Source of the DNA: Akebia trifoliata
Lineage: Eukaryota; Streptophyta; Magnoliopsida; Ranunculales; Lardizabalaceae
Reading direction: 5' to 3'
NCBI GenBank assembly: GCA_017979445.1
Contig: CM030717.1
Location: 20,075,288 to 20,139,287 of the forward strand
DNA length: 64,000 nucleotides
A model generated the notes under the pieces. The model saw only the letters and a list, made by a program, of their open reading frames with translations. It was not told where the DNA came from and did no database searches. Made by a program: the position numbers and the translations under genes. Positions 10,541 to 21,960 of the stretch are shown here, in pieces. Each line of letters starts with the position of its first letter. Position 1 is the first letter of the stretch.

Positions 10541-12639
10541 GGAGGCCATCTTTAGCCGAATCAAATCTCATATTACCCAGTTCAATATATCCTTTCTCAA
10601 CCCCTTTGCAGCCGTTTCAAAAAGAAAAATTATGCCTTTTTCTTTCTCAGCCCGATCACCTAACCTAGGGGAGGGAAGATTTGAACTACGTTTTGGTCTG
10701 ATCCCAAAATTCTGGGGTACGTAGGCAACCTGAGAAGTTACTTTAGGCCCGACCACATCAAAAAAAAAAATAGATTCCCCGACAAAGAAAAAATCTAAAA
10801 AGAAAAAAATTCAAAAGAAAAAGTATTGTCAGAGTGGGGAAGAAAATTCAAGGGAAAAAGAAAATAATTTAAAAGGAAATGCCATACAAGGGGCATTTGG
10901 GTTTTTGAGCCTCAAGATTTCTTTCTTTTTATATCCAGTCATAAGCATACCCCTAAAAGTCCTCTTAAATACCGTGCGAAAAGTCAATGAAGGTATCAAA
11001 GCTTTATCAGGCAGTACCTCTCCAGAAATGCAAAATTGAAAAAAAAAGAAAAATGAAGCCTGCTAAGTTGAAAACTCAAAAGGGCGACTTAAGCAAAAAT
11101 TAAGGTAAGCTCGCAAGGTTAAAAATCTGAAAGGACGACCTTGGCAACAATCTAGAGCATGCTTGCTAGATTAAAAACCTGAAAAGGCAATCTAGGCAAA
11201 ACTCAGAGCAACCAATAAAAGAAAATCTCAGTTGAGATGAGAAGCTGAAAAGGTGGTCCAAGCCGAAACATCAGAAGTCCAAATGATTAAGTTTCAATAC
11301 CCAGTTTGAACCAAATATAGACTCAGTGGATACAAATATCTTATCTATGATTGATCTGAAGAGTTTCATGTCCCTAAGCGAACTGACGGGGAGAAAAAAA
11401 CAAATTCTATGATGAATTTCATAAAGAAATATTTTGTTCCAATTTTCTTGAGCCTGACTCAAAATCTTTAATATTAAAAGTCAACATTAAAAGTTAAACC
11501 TTTATTGGGCTTGCGGTAATCAAAGATTTCAAACTTTCATAACAAGGGCACTTCCTTTTCTAAAGAGTACAGTTTCCCCTTACACTATGGGCATTTGTTT
11601 TCAAATTATGTTTAATTATCCCCAGTACAATGTTCCTTGTCAAACTAGGGGCATTTTGGTTCTGAAACCTGGTCAATTCCAACCCCAAAAGATAAGGTAA
11701 ACTCTGAATTAAAAGGTTACCCTCTAGATAGCAATTTGTTGAAAACCCCTGAGGTTCAAAAGCAAGTTAAAATGTTGATCCGACCTTCATAAAATCCAAC
11801 TATTTATTTTTTTTCAAAAGAAAGAATCAAATGCGGTGTTAATCCCCCGTTCGTTTCCCAAAAAATTAGTTCATTACTCTTTCACTCCGAGTAGGTAGAG
11901 TAGAACTTCCTAAAAAATTTAGTTCATTACTCTTTCACTCTGAGTAGGTAGAGTAGAACTTCCAAAAAAAAATTAGTTCATTACTCTTTCACCCTGGGCA
12001 GGTAGAGTAGAACTCTCAAAAAATTAGTTCATTACTCTTTCACCCTGGGCAGGTTGAGTAGGACTCCTAAAAAATTAGTTCATTACTCTTTCACTCCGAG
12101 TAGGTAGAGTAGAACTTCCCAAAAAAATTAGTTCATTACTCTTTCACCCTGGGCAGGAAGAGTAGGACTCTCAAAAAGCTTAGTTCATTACTCTTTCACT
12201 CCAAGTAGGTAGAGTAGAACTTCCCAAAAAAATTAGTTCATTACTCTTTCACCCAGAGTAGGTAGAGTAGGACATTCAACTTTTTCCCAATTCTTATTCA
12301 GATTTGTCTCAAATCTCATTCAAATTTTCTCAAGTTTTATTTTACTCAGATTTAACTCAGTTTCACACAGTGCACACACTTGCACACTTGCACTTTTTAG
12401 TCAAGGAGAATTCTCTAAAATTCAAGGATCTGACACTGTCAGTTAGAGCTCACGCTCAAGGACTTGACAACTTTTTAGTTCGGGGAGAGTTTTACGCTCA
12501 AGGATCCTAACATCCTGACGAATTGCTAAATCAGGCTGCAAAATGAACTGTCACTAGCTTTGGCATTCGGATATCGCACTATCTACCAAAATAGATTTGC
12601 TATCTAGTTTGCGTCAACCCTCTGCCAAAGAGGGGCATC
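10541..12639 (+). other. Ogre-1 3' untranslated region with two tandem-repeat blocks
   Basis: This non-coding stretch lies between the integrase stop and the 3' LTR. It holds a block of about three units of roughly 55 bp (about 11075-11200, GGCGACTTAAGC/AAGGTAAGCTCGCAAGGTT types), then an eight-unit array (11866-12280), then a purine tract AAAGAGGGG at 12627-12635 that serves as the plus-strand primer. The layout matches the hypervariable 3' UTR described for Ogre-type elements. Confidence 0.75.
11866..12280 (+). repeat. Eight-unit tandem array, about 52 bp unit, in Ogre-1 3' UTR
   Basis: Units begin TTAGTTCATTACTCTTTCAC at 11866, 11919, 11973, 12023, 12075, 12128, 12180 and 12233. Two unit variants interleave (GAGTAGGTAGAGTAGAACTT and GGGCAGGtaGAGTAGGACT). 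Ogre-3 carries a single related unit near 49985-50035 (minus) and Ogre-2 none, so the array arose by local amplification. Confidence 0.85.
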
Positions 12640-14547
12640 TGTAGACACCCCATTTTTGCATCCGCCTGATAAATCAACTCGTCAACCCGATCGCAATGAT
12701 TCCCAATGATGGATGTTTATTCCATTGCTTTATTTGTTATTAGAAATGTTTCAGAAATTCAGATGAGGTATCTCGAACTGACAAAACCTTAGAAACCACG
12801 CTACGCTAGGAAGATATGACCTCAGAAACATAGAAATCATCATTTTTCAGAAAAAAAGAAGCTTTATGATAAAAATCAATAAAAAATGACCAAATTATCA
12901 AAATACCCCTAACATCAAAAGATCCCTAGAGCCTACATTACGCTTAGGAAAATCTATTCAAACACATAAAACAACAAATGGAAATCAAATAAATCATTTC
13001 ACGAATTTTAACAGAATTTGAAAAAATTACAAAAATGCCCCTCATAAGGTTCACGATCATTTCATACGAAAAAATTTCATAAATGACACAAACCAACATT
13101 TCCATTGAATTTCTTACGAAAAATCGATTCTAAAACATCCTGGAACATAAAAAACCGACTTAAAAAGCGAAAAATCCTCTCCGAGGGCAAAACGATAATT
13201 TCATAATTTTCATAATTAAAAATTTCGAAATTAATAAATAAAACATAAAATAATTAAAGTGAAACATTAATGAAATTAATTTAAAATTTTGAACTAAAAA
13301 AATCGATCAATCAAGCTCTCAGGCAAAATTGTTGAGGATTCGCAAGATATTTCTTTAAAGACCCCTCCATTTGGGGGTCCAAAGAATTAAAGATATAATA
13401 GAGGGGGGTTCTCCAAAATCTTAAAGTCAACTAAGAAAGACTAAAGTCAAGGTATTAAAGCCAATCAAGTAAGACTAAAGTCAAAATTAAAGTCAATTAA
13501 GCAAGACTAAAGTCAAAATCTTAAAGTCAATCAATTAAGACTAAAGTCAAAATATTAAAGTCAATCAAATAAGACCAAAAGTCAAAATCCTAATAGAGTT
13601 CCAATTAAATAATAACTCTATTTAATAGAGTTCTAACTAAAATACAACTCTACCTAAAACAAATCTAATTAAAATACAACTCTACCTAAAACAATTCTAA
13701 CTAAAATACAACTCTAACTAAAAAAATTATAATCAAACACTAATTCTATCTAAATCAACCATTAAAAAAATCTATAAATAGAGGTCCTCACACCCTATTT
13801 TCGTATCAAAGAAAGAAACCTAGAAAAAGTAGGTGAAGAAGCCTCCACAACCTCCCCAAAATCCTAATTTTGAAGTCCCAACTTCTTACCTAACACCCAT
13901 GCTTTGATTTTAACCTGAAAAAACATCTAAAAACCTTTCAAAAACACCCAAGAATCCATAACAAATTCGAAGAATCCAGATCCAAGAAGGAGATACCTTG
14001 CCTCAGAGATCAGAAATCAGATCCGGAGACAGAACGAAGCAAGGAGTACGGTACAAGGAGCAGTTTCACTAGATCTGAGGGAAGCATAAGCCTCGGGCAA
14101 TTTGGCAAAGAAAAAAGTACTCGAATGAAGGGCAGAATTAAGACAGATACAGATCAAACTAAAGATATTAAGCATAACAAACATTTCATTCTTGGACATA
14201 ATTTCATTTTGATTGAGGTATTGATCTAAGGGGAAAAAGAAATGAAAATTAAATAGAACCTTTGCATATCGAAGGTAACATTTCTGTTATATTTTTATCT
14301 AGGTTTTATCATTCGCAATGTAGTCTTATTTGGGATAAGTAGAGACCGGCATTGGCCGGGCGGGGTTGGTGCCTAACACCTTTCAACCCCGTAATGTGAT
14401 CCCCGAATTTAGTTTTTCTGTAGTAGATTAGTTTTTTATCCATTTTAGAGTCAGTTTGGTTCCTAGACCGTAATAACTAGGTGGCGACTCCCAAACCTCA
14501 AGGGTCAAAAGTGGATCCGCGCACCCCGCGGATCGAAGGCGCTTTCA
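12640..14547 (+). repeat. Ogre-1 3' LTR with plastid insertion
   Basis: This 1908 bp LTR matches the 5' LTR except for a 170 bp insertion at 14083-14252 and scattered substitutions. It ends in GGCGCTTTCA at 14547, directly followed by the TSD CTTAT. Confidence 0.92.
14083..14252 (-). pseudogene. psbK: Nuclear plastid DNA (NUPT): psbK 5' fragment
   Basis: The insertion is absent from the 5' LTR, where the flanks GAGGGA and ATAGAACC are contiguous. On the minus strand it encodes the first 31 codons of the photosystem II subunit K precursor (14175 down to 14083), including [11 protein letters not shown]. In the plastid protein KLPEAYA marks the mature N-terminus. About 75 bp of the region upstream of psbK is included. 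The reading frame is undamaged up to the break, suggesting a fairly recent arrival after Ogre-1 inserted. The piece has no promoter of its own and is not a functional gene. Confidence 0.9.
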
Positions 14548-14760
14548 CTTATGGAAGCCGATGCTATCTTAGAATTGAACCTCACTCAAGCAGCGGGTTC
14601 CTCAGCTCAGCTTGTTGATTTACCCCCTGTCCAATCGTCTATCCCTGTTATCATCGTAGATCAAGATGGAACAGCTGATCCCCCTAGCATTGCTAAGAAG
14701 CAAACCCTTTTGCTGCTCCTGTTTCCACAACTCAGCCTTCCTCTAAAGGATAATTTATTC
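14548..14760 (+). pseudogene. Accessory antisense ORF of Tat-1, C-terminal part
   Basis: This continues the ORF interrupted at 1711. If Ogre-1 and one TSD copy are removed, the frame runs from SRTPGYL into MEADAILELN. The segment is similar to Tat-2 25280-25555 (SSAQLVDLP versus SSAQPVDPP, DQDGTADPP versus NRDGTADPS). The tail is hydrophilic and Pro/Ser/Thr-rich without a recognised domain. Beyond about 14740 the frame diverges. An AATGAAAA motif near 14833 may be the polyadenylation signal; the same motif follows the Tat-2 ORF near 25643. Confidence 0.65.
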
Positions 14761-14994
14761 TTTGTTACTGTACTTGAGCTTTCTGCACTTATCCCTTCCC
14801 CTGGGATTTTTTGTATTTTCTTCTTAACTACTAATGAAAAGTTTTCGTTACACGTATTGCTGCCTCTACAATCTCTTTCTGTTGATTACACTACTTGTAT
14901 GTGTGCTACCTGAAACTACCCCTGCTCATACTGAAAATGCTAGCTATTCAATTATTTACACGCTGCTAATTGCTTTGTATACTGTTAAACTATT

Positions 14995-15250
14995 CAAATC
15001 TACTTCCCATTCAAACACTTACACTACTAGCTGTTCAAACATACTTTCTGTTCAAATACTTATGCTGCTAACCGTTCAAACATACTTTCTACTTAAACAC
15101 TTACGCTGCTAACCTTTCAAACATACTTTCTGCTCAAACACTTACATTGCTAACCATTCAAACATACTTTCTGCTCAAACACTTACACTGCTAGCTGTTC
15201 AAACATATTTTCTGCTCAAACACTTACGCTGGTAACTGTTCAAACATACT
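14995..15250 (+). repeat. Tandem repeat, 41 bp unit, in Tat-1
   Basis: About six units of the form GCTGCTAACCGTTCAAACAT followed by ACTTTCTRCTYAAACACTTA C. A shorter, diverged block occupies the same place in Tat-2 (about 25800-25990). It lies between the accessory ORF and the integrase end. Confidence 0.75.
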
Positions 15251-15340
15251 TTCTTTCTACTTTACTTCCTTTCAGGTTTTACCTAAAATAGGTGTAACTT
15301 TTTTTAGAACTTTTTCGGGCAAAAGTTGTAGAGGGCTTTG

Positions 15341-15690
15341 GAGCCACTGTCTTTAAAGAAGGGAACTGTTCCTATGATCGGTTGTGTAAGTCATTGTCCT
15401 TGAAGAAGGCTCTCACTCTGACTATACTCTGAACGCAATTTGAACTGCACTCACTATGTCACTAGAAGCATGAGTCACTGTCCTCGAAGAAGGCTCTGAC
15501 TTTGCTTATACTCTGAATGCAGTCCGAACTGTACTAACTGTGTCAATGGCGACCTAAGTCATTGTTTTTTAAGAAGGCTCAGACTCTGCTTATACTCTGA
15601 ACGCAGTCTGAATTGTGCTAACTGTGCCAATGGTTGCTTGAGTCATTGTCCTTGAAGAAGGATCTGACTCATTCCCAATTTTAGCTATAA
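15341..15690 (+). repeat. Tandem repeat, 84 bp unit, in Tat-1
   Basis: Units containing GAGTCATTGTCCTTGAAGAA recur at 15388, 15472, 15556 and 15640, exactly 84 bp apart, after a diverged first unit at 15341. The Tat-2 counterpart is an 89 bp array at 26078-26700. Confidence 0.85.
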
Positions 15691-15699
15691 TCATTCGGC

Positions 15700-16130
15700 T
15701 AACTTTTCAGCTAGTGAACTCGTGGTAGAGTAGGACCCCGACCATCTTCTGCTCTGTTCATGAGGGCAGAACAAACCCACGTAGATCCAGATCCCGGCTG
15801 GATCCACATGGCTATTGTTACTCATACCAGAGTTGAGCCTCGACCAGCAATCTCGCTCGACCAATGAAGGCAGATGAGACCCAAGTAGGCTCGATTCCTT
15901 GTTGGATTCCATTGAAACGTGTTTCTAACTTTTGATAAAGTAGGACCTCGACCAGCCATCTTACTCTGCCAATGAGGGCAGAGAAGAACCATGTAAGTCT
16001 GGACCCTGGCTAGATTCACAAGGCTATTGTTACTCATGTCAAAGTTGTGCTCGACCAAACATCTCACTCCGCCAATGAAGGTGACCCACGTAGGCCCGAA
16101 TTCCAATTGGATTCTTCTCTTCGGCTTAGC
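15700..16130 (+). repeat. Diverged repeat block with GTAGAGTAGGACC units in Tat-1
   Basis: There are two to three diverged units of about 120-130 bp. Each has GTAGAGTAGGACCCCGACC, a CCACGTAG segment, GGCTGGATCCACA and CTATTGTTACTCAT. The homologous block in Tat-2 is at 26690-27110. It is non-coding and adjoins the integrase stop on the minus strand. Confidence 0.65.
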
Positions 16131-16647
16131 CCTACAAACACAGCTAAGAGACAATATTAGCAAGACATTTATTGATAATATCTCTTTAAATTACATGCAT
16201 TCCAAGGTCTGGGTAACCCCTGACCAGACATAGTAAGTAAGTAATATACTCCTTCCCACCTTTGCCACTTTTAGGGCCCTTCCCAATTCGCTCCTAACTT
16301 TCCAATGTTCGTTTCTTTCGTGTTCTAGAATATTTGCCTCAACAGTAAGTCACCTTACTGTAACTGGTGAGGATGGACTTTCTTATTGAAATAGTTCTAC
16401 AGCTTCTTGTGGTAATGCTCCAATCTGATTAGAGCTGCATCTCATTTTTATTCCAACAGCCCCAACTCTGCAACTAGCTAAGGGCTATTTCTTTCAAACT
16501 CCACTATCTTGGTTCTTACCATCGGGAAATTATTCTCTGTGGGGATTACTGCCTCTATTCCATCAGCCATGGAAAATGGGGACATTCCCGTGGATGTTTT
16601 AACAATTGTTTTGTAAGCCCCATGCAATACTAATGTCCACCTGCCCT
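16131..16647 (-). pseudogene. Integrase C-terminal part of Tat-1
   Basis: The minus strand encodes the GPY/F-like motif GKLGANWEGP (about 16275-16310) and the typical Tat-lineage polyprotein end RPWNACNLKRYY (about 16170-16210). Stops interrupt it. Chromo-1 has inserted on its upstream side at 16647/16648, where the plus-strand sequence GCCCT would be the TSD. The rest of the integrase is lost in the deletion described at about 18475. Confidence 0.75.
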
Positions 16648-17232
16648 TGTGTCACGATCGTATTCTTTCAAAGTGAGGTCGTGCGGCGCAAGGGGGTCAA
16701 ATCCACTTGCAAGCCTGTAAAATGATCGTACACCACACACACATAGCTAGCAAACAAGTTAAGGAGGCAACACGAGGCAAAGCCCGGAGGCAACTTTGTT
16801 GATATAATATTGATTACACGAGGTAACGCATTACAAAAGCAATAAGGTGCGTTATAAGCAATAGATGATCCTATGACACACGGGACTTCCATGGAGCTAG
16901 GCTTGAGGGCTTCAACAACGTGGGTGTAGGCCGGGGATTGGGAAGCACTAGACACCCTTCTTACAAAGAATACGCTAAGTCTTTCCTAGGTTTCTAGAAG
17001 AAAACATCAAAAGTGGAGGCCGGTCATACTCTTTTATTATAGGAATGCCACTAAGCTAATAAGTATACCTTGGCACGGGGCTTACATGTACCTCTAAGCT
17101 AACATATATGCCCTGGTATGGGGGCTAACATGGTTTCATAGTGAGCCTTACATAGTATTATATGGGTGCTCCTGGGTAACTCCGGAGCAAGTTACACCTA
17201 AACTCTAGGTGTCAGAGTACATGGCCGTGACA
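16648..17232 (-). repeat. Chromo-1 3' LTR
   Basis: This 585 bp LTR starts TGTCACGGCC on the minus strand and ends CGATCGTGACA. It is homologous to the 41737-42262 and 44736-45259 LTRs of Chromo-2. The left flank is GCCCT; the right TSD is lost. Confidence 0.85.
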
Positions 17233-17960
17233 GTCTCCCCCACCTATTCTGTAGACGTCCTCATCACATTGTCCCTGACAAACTCTTCAATCTTCTGCTT
17301 GAATGGCTGTAGGTTCTCTACTCTTTCCTAGGTGACTTCACATTCTGGCATGTTCTTCCATGTGACGAAGTACTCCGTGTGCTGCTGCTTGCTTGAACTA
17401 CTGGTAACTTGACGCTCTGCGAGAACTTTGTGGACAACACGCACTAGCTGAAAAGCTGAATGAGAAAATGTATGTGTTGGAATGCTGCACACAGGATCTC
17501 CTGGATCTGCATGATACGACTTAAGACTTCTTGCATGGATTACAGAGTAGATGCTGTGTAACCTGTATGGTAACCAGAGTTTAGCAAACCTGTACATCCT
17601 TGGACTATGTCTCTTGTAGCCTGAAACAATAGTGTGAGAAGTTAAACACTGTCGACCTGTGATAAGTTCAAAAGTACTCTTGTTGGAGGAAGAGTTCTTT
17701 TGAAAGGTGGAATTGAACAAATTCGCCTAATTCTCATAATCGGCATTGGCAAGATGCCTAAAATACTCCAACGCAAAATTGAATCTCTTCTTTAGACAAT
17801 CTAATTGCTGATGTCCATTGGTCGGAAAGTCAAGCTGGAATCCAAGTAATCTGCACGGTCCATCCCACAACTTGCTTGTGACTCTTGAATCTCTAATGCC
17901 GACAATACTCTTAGGAACATCCCAATTCTTGTTGACATTCTGACATAGTACCTGAGGGGC
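17233..17960 (-). pseudogene. Integrase and chromodomain of Chromo-1
   Basis: On the minus strand the integrase core motif (IVGIRDSRVTSKLWDG) lies near 17865-17910 and the FELITGRQCLTSHT segment near 17640-17680. The chromodomain runs from about 17410 down to about 17250: KVLAERQV, then EYFVTWKNMPECEVT, a stop in place of the expected Trp, then ERVENLQPF. Chromodomains bind modified histone tails and steer chromoviruses to heterochromatin. An in-frame stop also lies near 17727. Confidence 0.82.
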
Positions 17961-18475
17961 TTTATCTGCAACTTGAGTCTAATAGTAACCTGATCTCTAA
18001 CCCAATCTTGAAGAGTACTTGGCTATCCCAAGTTTATAATACAAGTTGTCAACCGGCTAGATAGGATACTTGTTTTTGATGGTGATCTTCTTCAATGCTC
18101 GAGAATCGACGCAACATCGTAAAAACCCATACTGTTGCTTGCTTAACTCAACTAGTCATGGAGGATTCATCCTGAATGGCTTCTCTATAAGAGGTGTGGC
18201 AATAGGTAGCAATTCATTATGATGATCTAACGACTTACGTGGCTACAGTGTCTTCGGAAGCTCATTCGCTATCACGTCATCAACTTTTACTAAAACATGT
18301 GTAACTTGTGTGGGAGTTGAACTATGGTCCTGTTCTGTAGATTCAACTTTCAAGGAAGCAATGTAGTGTTGCTTACCTTTCTTCAACCCTTTCTTCAACT
18401 GAATGACTGAAATCAACTTTCCCTCTTCATTGCTTGTGGAGACGGGAACGAAGCTTGGATATTCACCTAACATGC
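17961..18475 (-). pseudogene. Reverse transcriptase fragment and upstream linker of Chromo-1
   Basis: The minus strand reads PFRMNPPWLVEL (near 18150-18180), then jumps to the RT motif RALKKITIKNKYPI (about 18065-18105). The usual segment between them is missing. After the LG--KYFSKLDLRSGY region the sequence passes straight into integrase (near 17960). The RT catalytic centre with its YxDD box, the RNase H and the integrase N-terminus are absent. The 18243-18475 part corresponds to the protease-RT linker of Chromo-2 (43307-43498). Confidence 0.72.
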
Positions 18476-18718
18476 ACAGTTTTGTTCCGCCTGTTGTCAA
18501 TCATCGAAACTCTGACTCAAATTCTAATTTTGCTCCATTAAGCTATCCATTCTCTTCTATATCTCCTTTTGCTGCTTTCTCATGTCCTCCAACATTGTCA
18601 GAAACTGTGCATCTGTTGTCCAACCGCTGGCGAGGGTGCATTGACTTTGTTTTTGTAGATCTCACCATTGTTTCGACTGAAATCAACTTATTGCTAGTTT
18701 ACCACAGACGGCGCCAGT
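18476..18718 (-). pseudogene. Tat-1 gag start, 5' leader and primer-binding site
   Basis: This is homologous to Tat-2 61016-61247, containing the beginning of gag (near 18590-18680, with ETMVRS-like coding). The PBS TGGCGCCGTCTGTGG is at 18702-18716, 2 nt from the LTR. TGGCGCCG-type sites are common in Tat/Athila-lineage elements. The join to Chromo-1 at about 18475 is a deletion breakpoint. Confidence 0.75.
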
Positions 18719-19311
18719 TGTATGTGGTTAGAATCTGGTGGACAACTCTGATGGTCCCAACACAAACTAATCTGAAGTCACTCCGAGCGCTCCCCGTCCC
18801 CTCGCGGTGGCCTAGTACCTACCTCAGACACTCCGATGCTCAAGTTAGAGAGACAAAGTAACAATAATCTATACTGCCTAGTCCTCGATCCTTCCAGCCC
18901 CCCCAGTAGTGCTTACTGTGTTATTTAACCCCCTTACCTTTTCCTAGGGTTTCCCCCTATATAGGCTACAGTATAAGCCGTAATCATGGGATTTCTACTA
19001 ATTCTGAGGGGTGGTTTACCTAATCGGGGTATCATAAAATGATTGAGTTTATCTGTTATGATTGCATCCGGGATTTGTGGAACTGACGTACGTGCAATAG
19101 TATTACGATTTTCTCGAGCTCTACCCTACCTTAACTGGCTGAGCTGGCTTTGCTTTGTGATGTGTTGTCTACAAGCCAGGCTAGGAAGGTCTCTGTTCTG
19201 GCCTGCTCTACTTGTTGGGTAGCATTTCATCAGGTGGTCTGTGTCAGGTACCCCTTGGCCGACTTGGACACGTGTACGGCCAAGATTGATGCGTAATTAT
19301 TTCCTTTTACA
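18719..19311 (-). repeat. Tat-1 5' LTR
   Basis: This 593 bp LTR begins TGTAAAAGGAAATAATTACG on the minus strand and ends ACCACATACA. Homologues are 22909-23488 and 61248 onward (Tat-2). The PBS adjoins its left edge, so this is the 5' LTR of a minus-strand element. The right flank is TATAT; the matching TSD is outside the window or lost. Confidence 0.88.
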
Positions 19312-19391
19312 TATATATAAATCATTTTTCTTTGTAAACAAATAAGAAATTAACATTACAGAGTTGTGAATGGATATCCAATTTCCTACCA

Positions 19392-21019
19392 TGTAATTGT
19401 GGCCACACGACCTAAAAAATAATAGTACAGAAAAGTAAATAAACATGCATGTCACCTCGTGATAATAGAAAGTAGATTAACCCTAGATATACATTTTTCA
19501 ACCCATACATAGCATTACAATGTAAAATGCATACATAACCCTTGGGTGTGATTCTTACATTTACCGTTTCATCCCCTTATTCTTATTTTTTGATTTTTGC
19601 ACTTTTCACATTTTCAAACATACCATTCATTTTTCGATATTCATTCACTCAATATGAGTTCATTGAATATTAAATCCCTTATCAAACTTTGAAATTCATT
19701 TTTATCATTTAAGTTGAAAATTTATAAAAACTTATATCAAAATAGGGTTCGAACAGTGCATAGCACCCAACTGGCAAAAAGAACTCAGTGAAATGTCCTA
19801 CCCATGTATAATTTGTAATAAAATAAAATTAAACACACCAAAGATGACGGTCTAGGCGTGAATTTGAAATAACAAAAAGAATTTTATGTTTTTGAAACAC
19901 ACCACAAATTTTCGTTAAAATCCTCAATAGAATTTTCACAATTTATGGTTAATAATAGAAAATGAGAGTTCCTACAAATCTCTGTGCAAAATGATTGAAG
20001 AGTATGCATAGAAATCGAGATCATTGATACAAAAATTGAGGCAGATCTGATGTCGATGTGACTGATTTTTTAATCGGATCTGGTGGTTTCAAAGATCTCG
20101 ATGCCGTTGTCCTTTCTCCCTTCTGCGGTAAATAACGATTTGAACTCGAAATATATGAAATCCGAGGTTGAAGATTCAAAACCCCCGTTATGTTTCTAAG
20201 TGTTTTTCCGTGAAACGAAAAAAAAAGGAAGACAAAAAGAAAACAAAACGGGTGGGTTTTGTAAAGCTCAATGCTATGGACACATTTATTTTCTTCATCC
20301 AGCGACTACGACAATCCGTTCTCGATAAATCGATGATTCAAAGATGTTTAAAACCAAATTTTGAAAAAATATTTTGTGGCTGCTGTTGGTGTATTTTGGG
20401 AAGAGAATGAATAGTTAAAAATTTTAAATTTCTTTTATATAAATTTGCGAGATGAAACAGATATTTTTAACATTTTCATTTAACAAAAACTCGACCGTTT
20501 GGACTCCAAAATTGACGATTGAATACTCTATTTTCTATAATTTTTTATTGTGGATCTAACGATGTGATCCGATTCTACAAATTTTATCTTTAACAAAAAG
20601 TTAGTTTTTCAAACCGGTGAGACCCAAAAATTGACGTTGTTTCCATTTTTTACGATAATTCAACTTTCAGGGTACCAAAAATGATGAGTAAATACTTAAT
20701 TTTCTATCATTTTTCATTGCGGGTTCAATGGTGTGATCGGATTTTAAAAATTTTGCTCTAACAAAAATTCATTTTTTTTAGCCTAATCCGACTTAAAAAT
20801 CGAAGATTTTGCAACCTTTCCGTTTGGACTCGTATTTGAGCATGCTTATAGGATAAAGTATATTTTTCAACCATTTTAAAGCTAATTGTGAGGTCATATT
20901 TTATTAAAAATAACCATAATAAAATCTTAAAGTTTTACCTTAAGTCTTACTTTCATAATTTTTTAAAATTCTACTATATATTTTTCTCGAGATATGAATC
21001 AAAAACTCAAGATTTTACA
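19392..21019 (-). repeat. LTR of an old chromovirus-like element (left edge approximate)
   Basis: The right edge is clear: on the minus strand the LTR starts TGTAAAATCTTGAGTTTTTG at 21019, preceded by the purine tract TAAGGGGGAATA. The left edge may be TGTAATTGTGG near 19392 but no TSD was found. The sequence is AT-rich with diverged internal repeats around 20480-20830 (ATTTTCTATAATTTTTTATT and related). It belongs to an older insertion than the Tat elements on either side. Confidence 0.5.
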
Positions 21020-21380
21020 TTATTCCCCCTTAATAAAAATTTTATCCTCGAAATTTCAACATTGCATCTTATTTTTCAACTAGTCCTTATGGTTGATATT
21101 CATATTGAATTTAACATCTCTACCTTTTGTCATAAATCTTATGTTTTAAAAAATTATTCAAGATGATAATTCCTACATCACAACTTTTTACCAATCATAG
21201 TCTTCCAATCTTGTATACAACATATCCTCATATCAACTCATAAACCACAATATACATACTATCAATTAACTATAATAAAATGCACTTTCTCTTACTAATA
21301 CAATAGAATAACACTATATCAATTACTTTATACTTCCACATCACTTATAATTATAGTACAATTGTCTTTGGTAGTTTCCA
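21020..21380. other. AT-rich decayed interior of old element
   Basis: Apart from the polypurine tract next to the LTR, nothing recognisable is seen. The integrase expected here between RT and LTR is missing or decayed. Confidence 0.4.
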
Positions 21381-21960
21381 TAATAGCACGACTTCAGCTT
21401 TGGAAGGGTCTACTATCATCAATCTACTTGATACTACGTGCCCTAAGAATTTTACCTTACAAAATTAGAATTCACACTTGTTGTACTAGGCATATAGCCT
21501 ATGTTCTCGTAAAATTTATAGTATGATTCTTAGGTGTCTCTTGTGATCCTCCCTCACTTGATACTCAAAGTGTCCTAGCATAGTCTGAAATGCAGTCTTC
21601 GAGATATCTGCCTCCTGAATTCTCAATTTAGGGTACCTAAACCGCAAATCAATCTTAGAAAAATACTGGGCACCTTGTAGTTAGTCAAACAGATCCTCAA
21701 TGCGTGGAAGAGGGTATTTATTTTTTATGGTCACTTGGTTCAACTTCCGGTAATCAATACATAAACGAAATGACCCATCTTTCTTCTTGATGAATAGCGT
21801 CATTGGTCCTCAGGGTGAGCAACTCGATCAAATAAACCCCAAGCTCATAAGCTTATCAATCTACGCTTTCAGTTCTCGGGTTTCTACTAGGACCCTTCGG
21901 TATGGTGTAATAGAAATATGCCCCATGCCTGCACCAAATCAATAGAAAATTCTACTTCAC
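21380..21960 (-). pseudogene. Reverse transcriptase remnant of the old chromovirus
   Basis: The minus strand encodes [40 protein letters not shown], a stop, then [12 protein letters not shown]. This is the N-terminal half of a Ty3/gypsy RT. After [10 protein letters not shown] the sequence skips to the KVKFLGHVVS region, so the YxDD catalytic segment is deleted. Several stops are present. It is more decayed than the Chromo-1/2 copies and comes from a different chromovirus. Confidence 0.75.

Larger units (their letters stand above)
1712..14547 (+). mobile_element. Ogre-1: LTR retrotransposon (Ogre/Tat, Ty3/gypsy), internally deleted, with solo LTR nested inside
   Basis: The element is bounded by direct LTRs (1712-3421 and 12640-14547) that begin TGTAGACACC and end in TTTCA. 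The 5 bp TSD CTTAT is present at 1707-1711 and 14548-14552. A tRNA-Arg-like PBS follows the 5' LTR and a purine tract precedes the 3' LTR. The interior holds a leader of about 5 kb, small gag and RT remnants, the end of integrase and a repeat-bearing 3' UTR. Protease, most of RT and RNase H are absent. PBS type, large leader, 3'-UTR tandem repeats and integrase sequence fit the Ogre group. It interrupts the accessory ORF of Tat-1. It cannot be autonomous. Confidence 0.9.
16648..18475 (-). mobile_element. Chromo-1: internally deleted chromovirus, 5' end missing
   Basis: The element has a 3' LTR (16648-17232), a purine tract at its border (GGTGGGGGAGAC on the minus strand), integrase with chromodomain, an RT fragment and the region just upstream of RT. 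Homology to Chromo-2 stops near 18466-18487, where sequence of Tat-1 gag start takes over. Gag, protease and the 5' LTR are therefore deleted. It shares both internal deletions with Chromo-2. Confidence 0.82.

Noticed and set aside
14017..14199. 60-codon minus-strand ORF as a functional nuclear psbK gene
   Set aside because: Only the first 31 psbK codons are present, then the frame runs into LTR sequence; there is no evidence of a promoter.
17328..17720. Single host gene encoding a chromodomain protein
   Set aside because: The frame is the integrase-chromodomain end of a chromovirus next to its LTR and purine tract, with a stop in the chromodomain.
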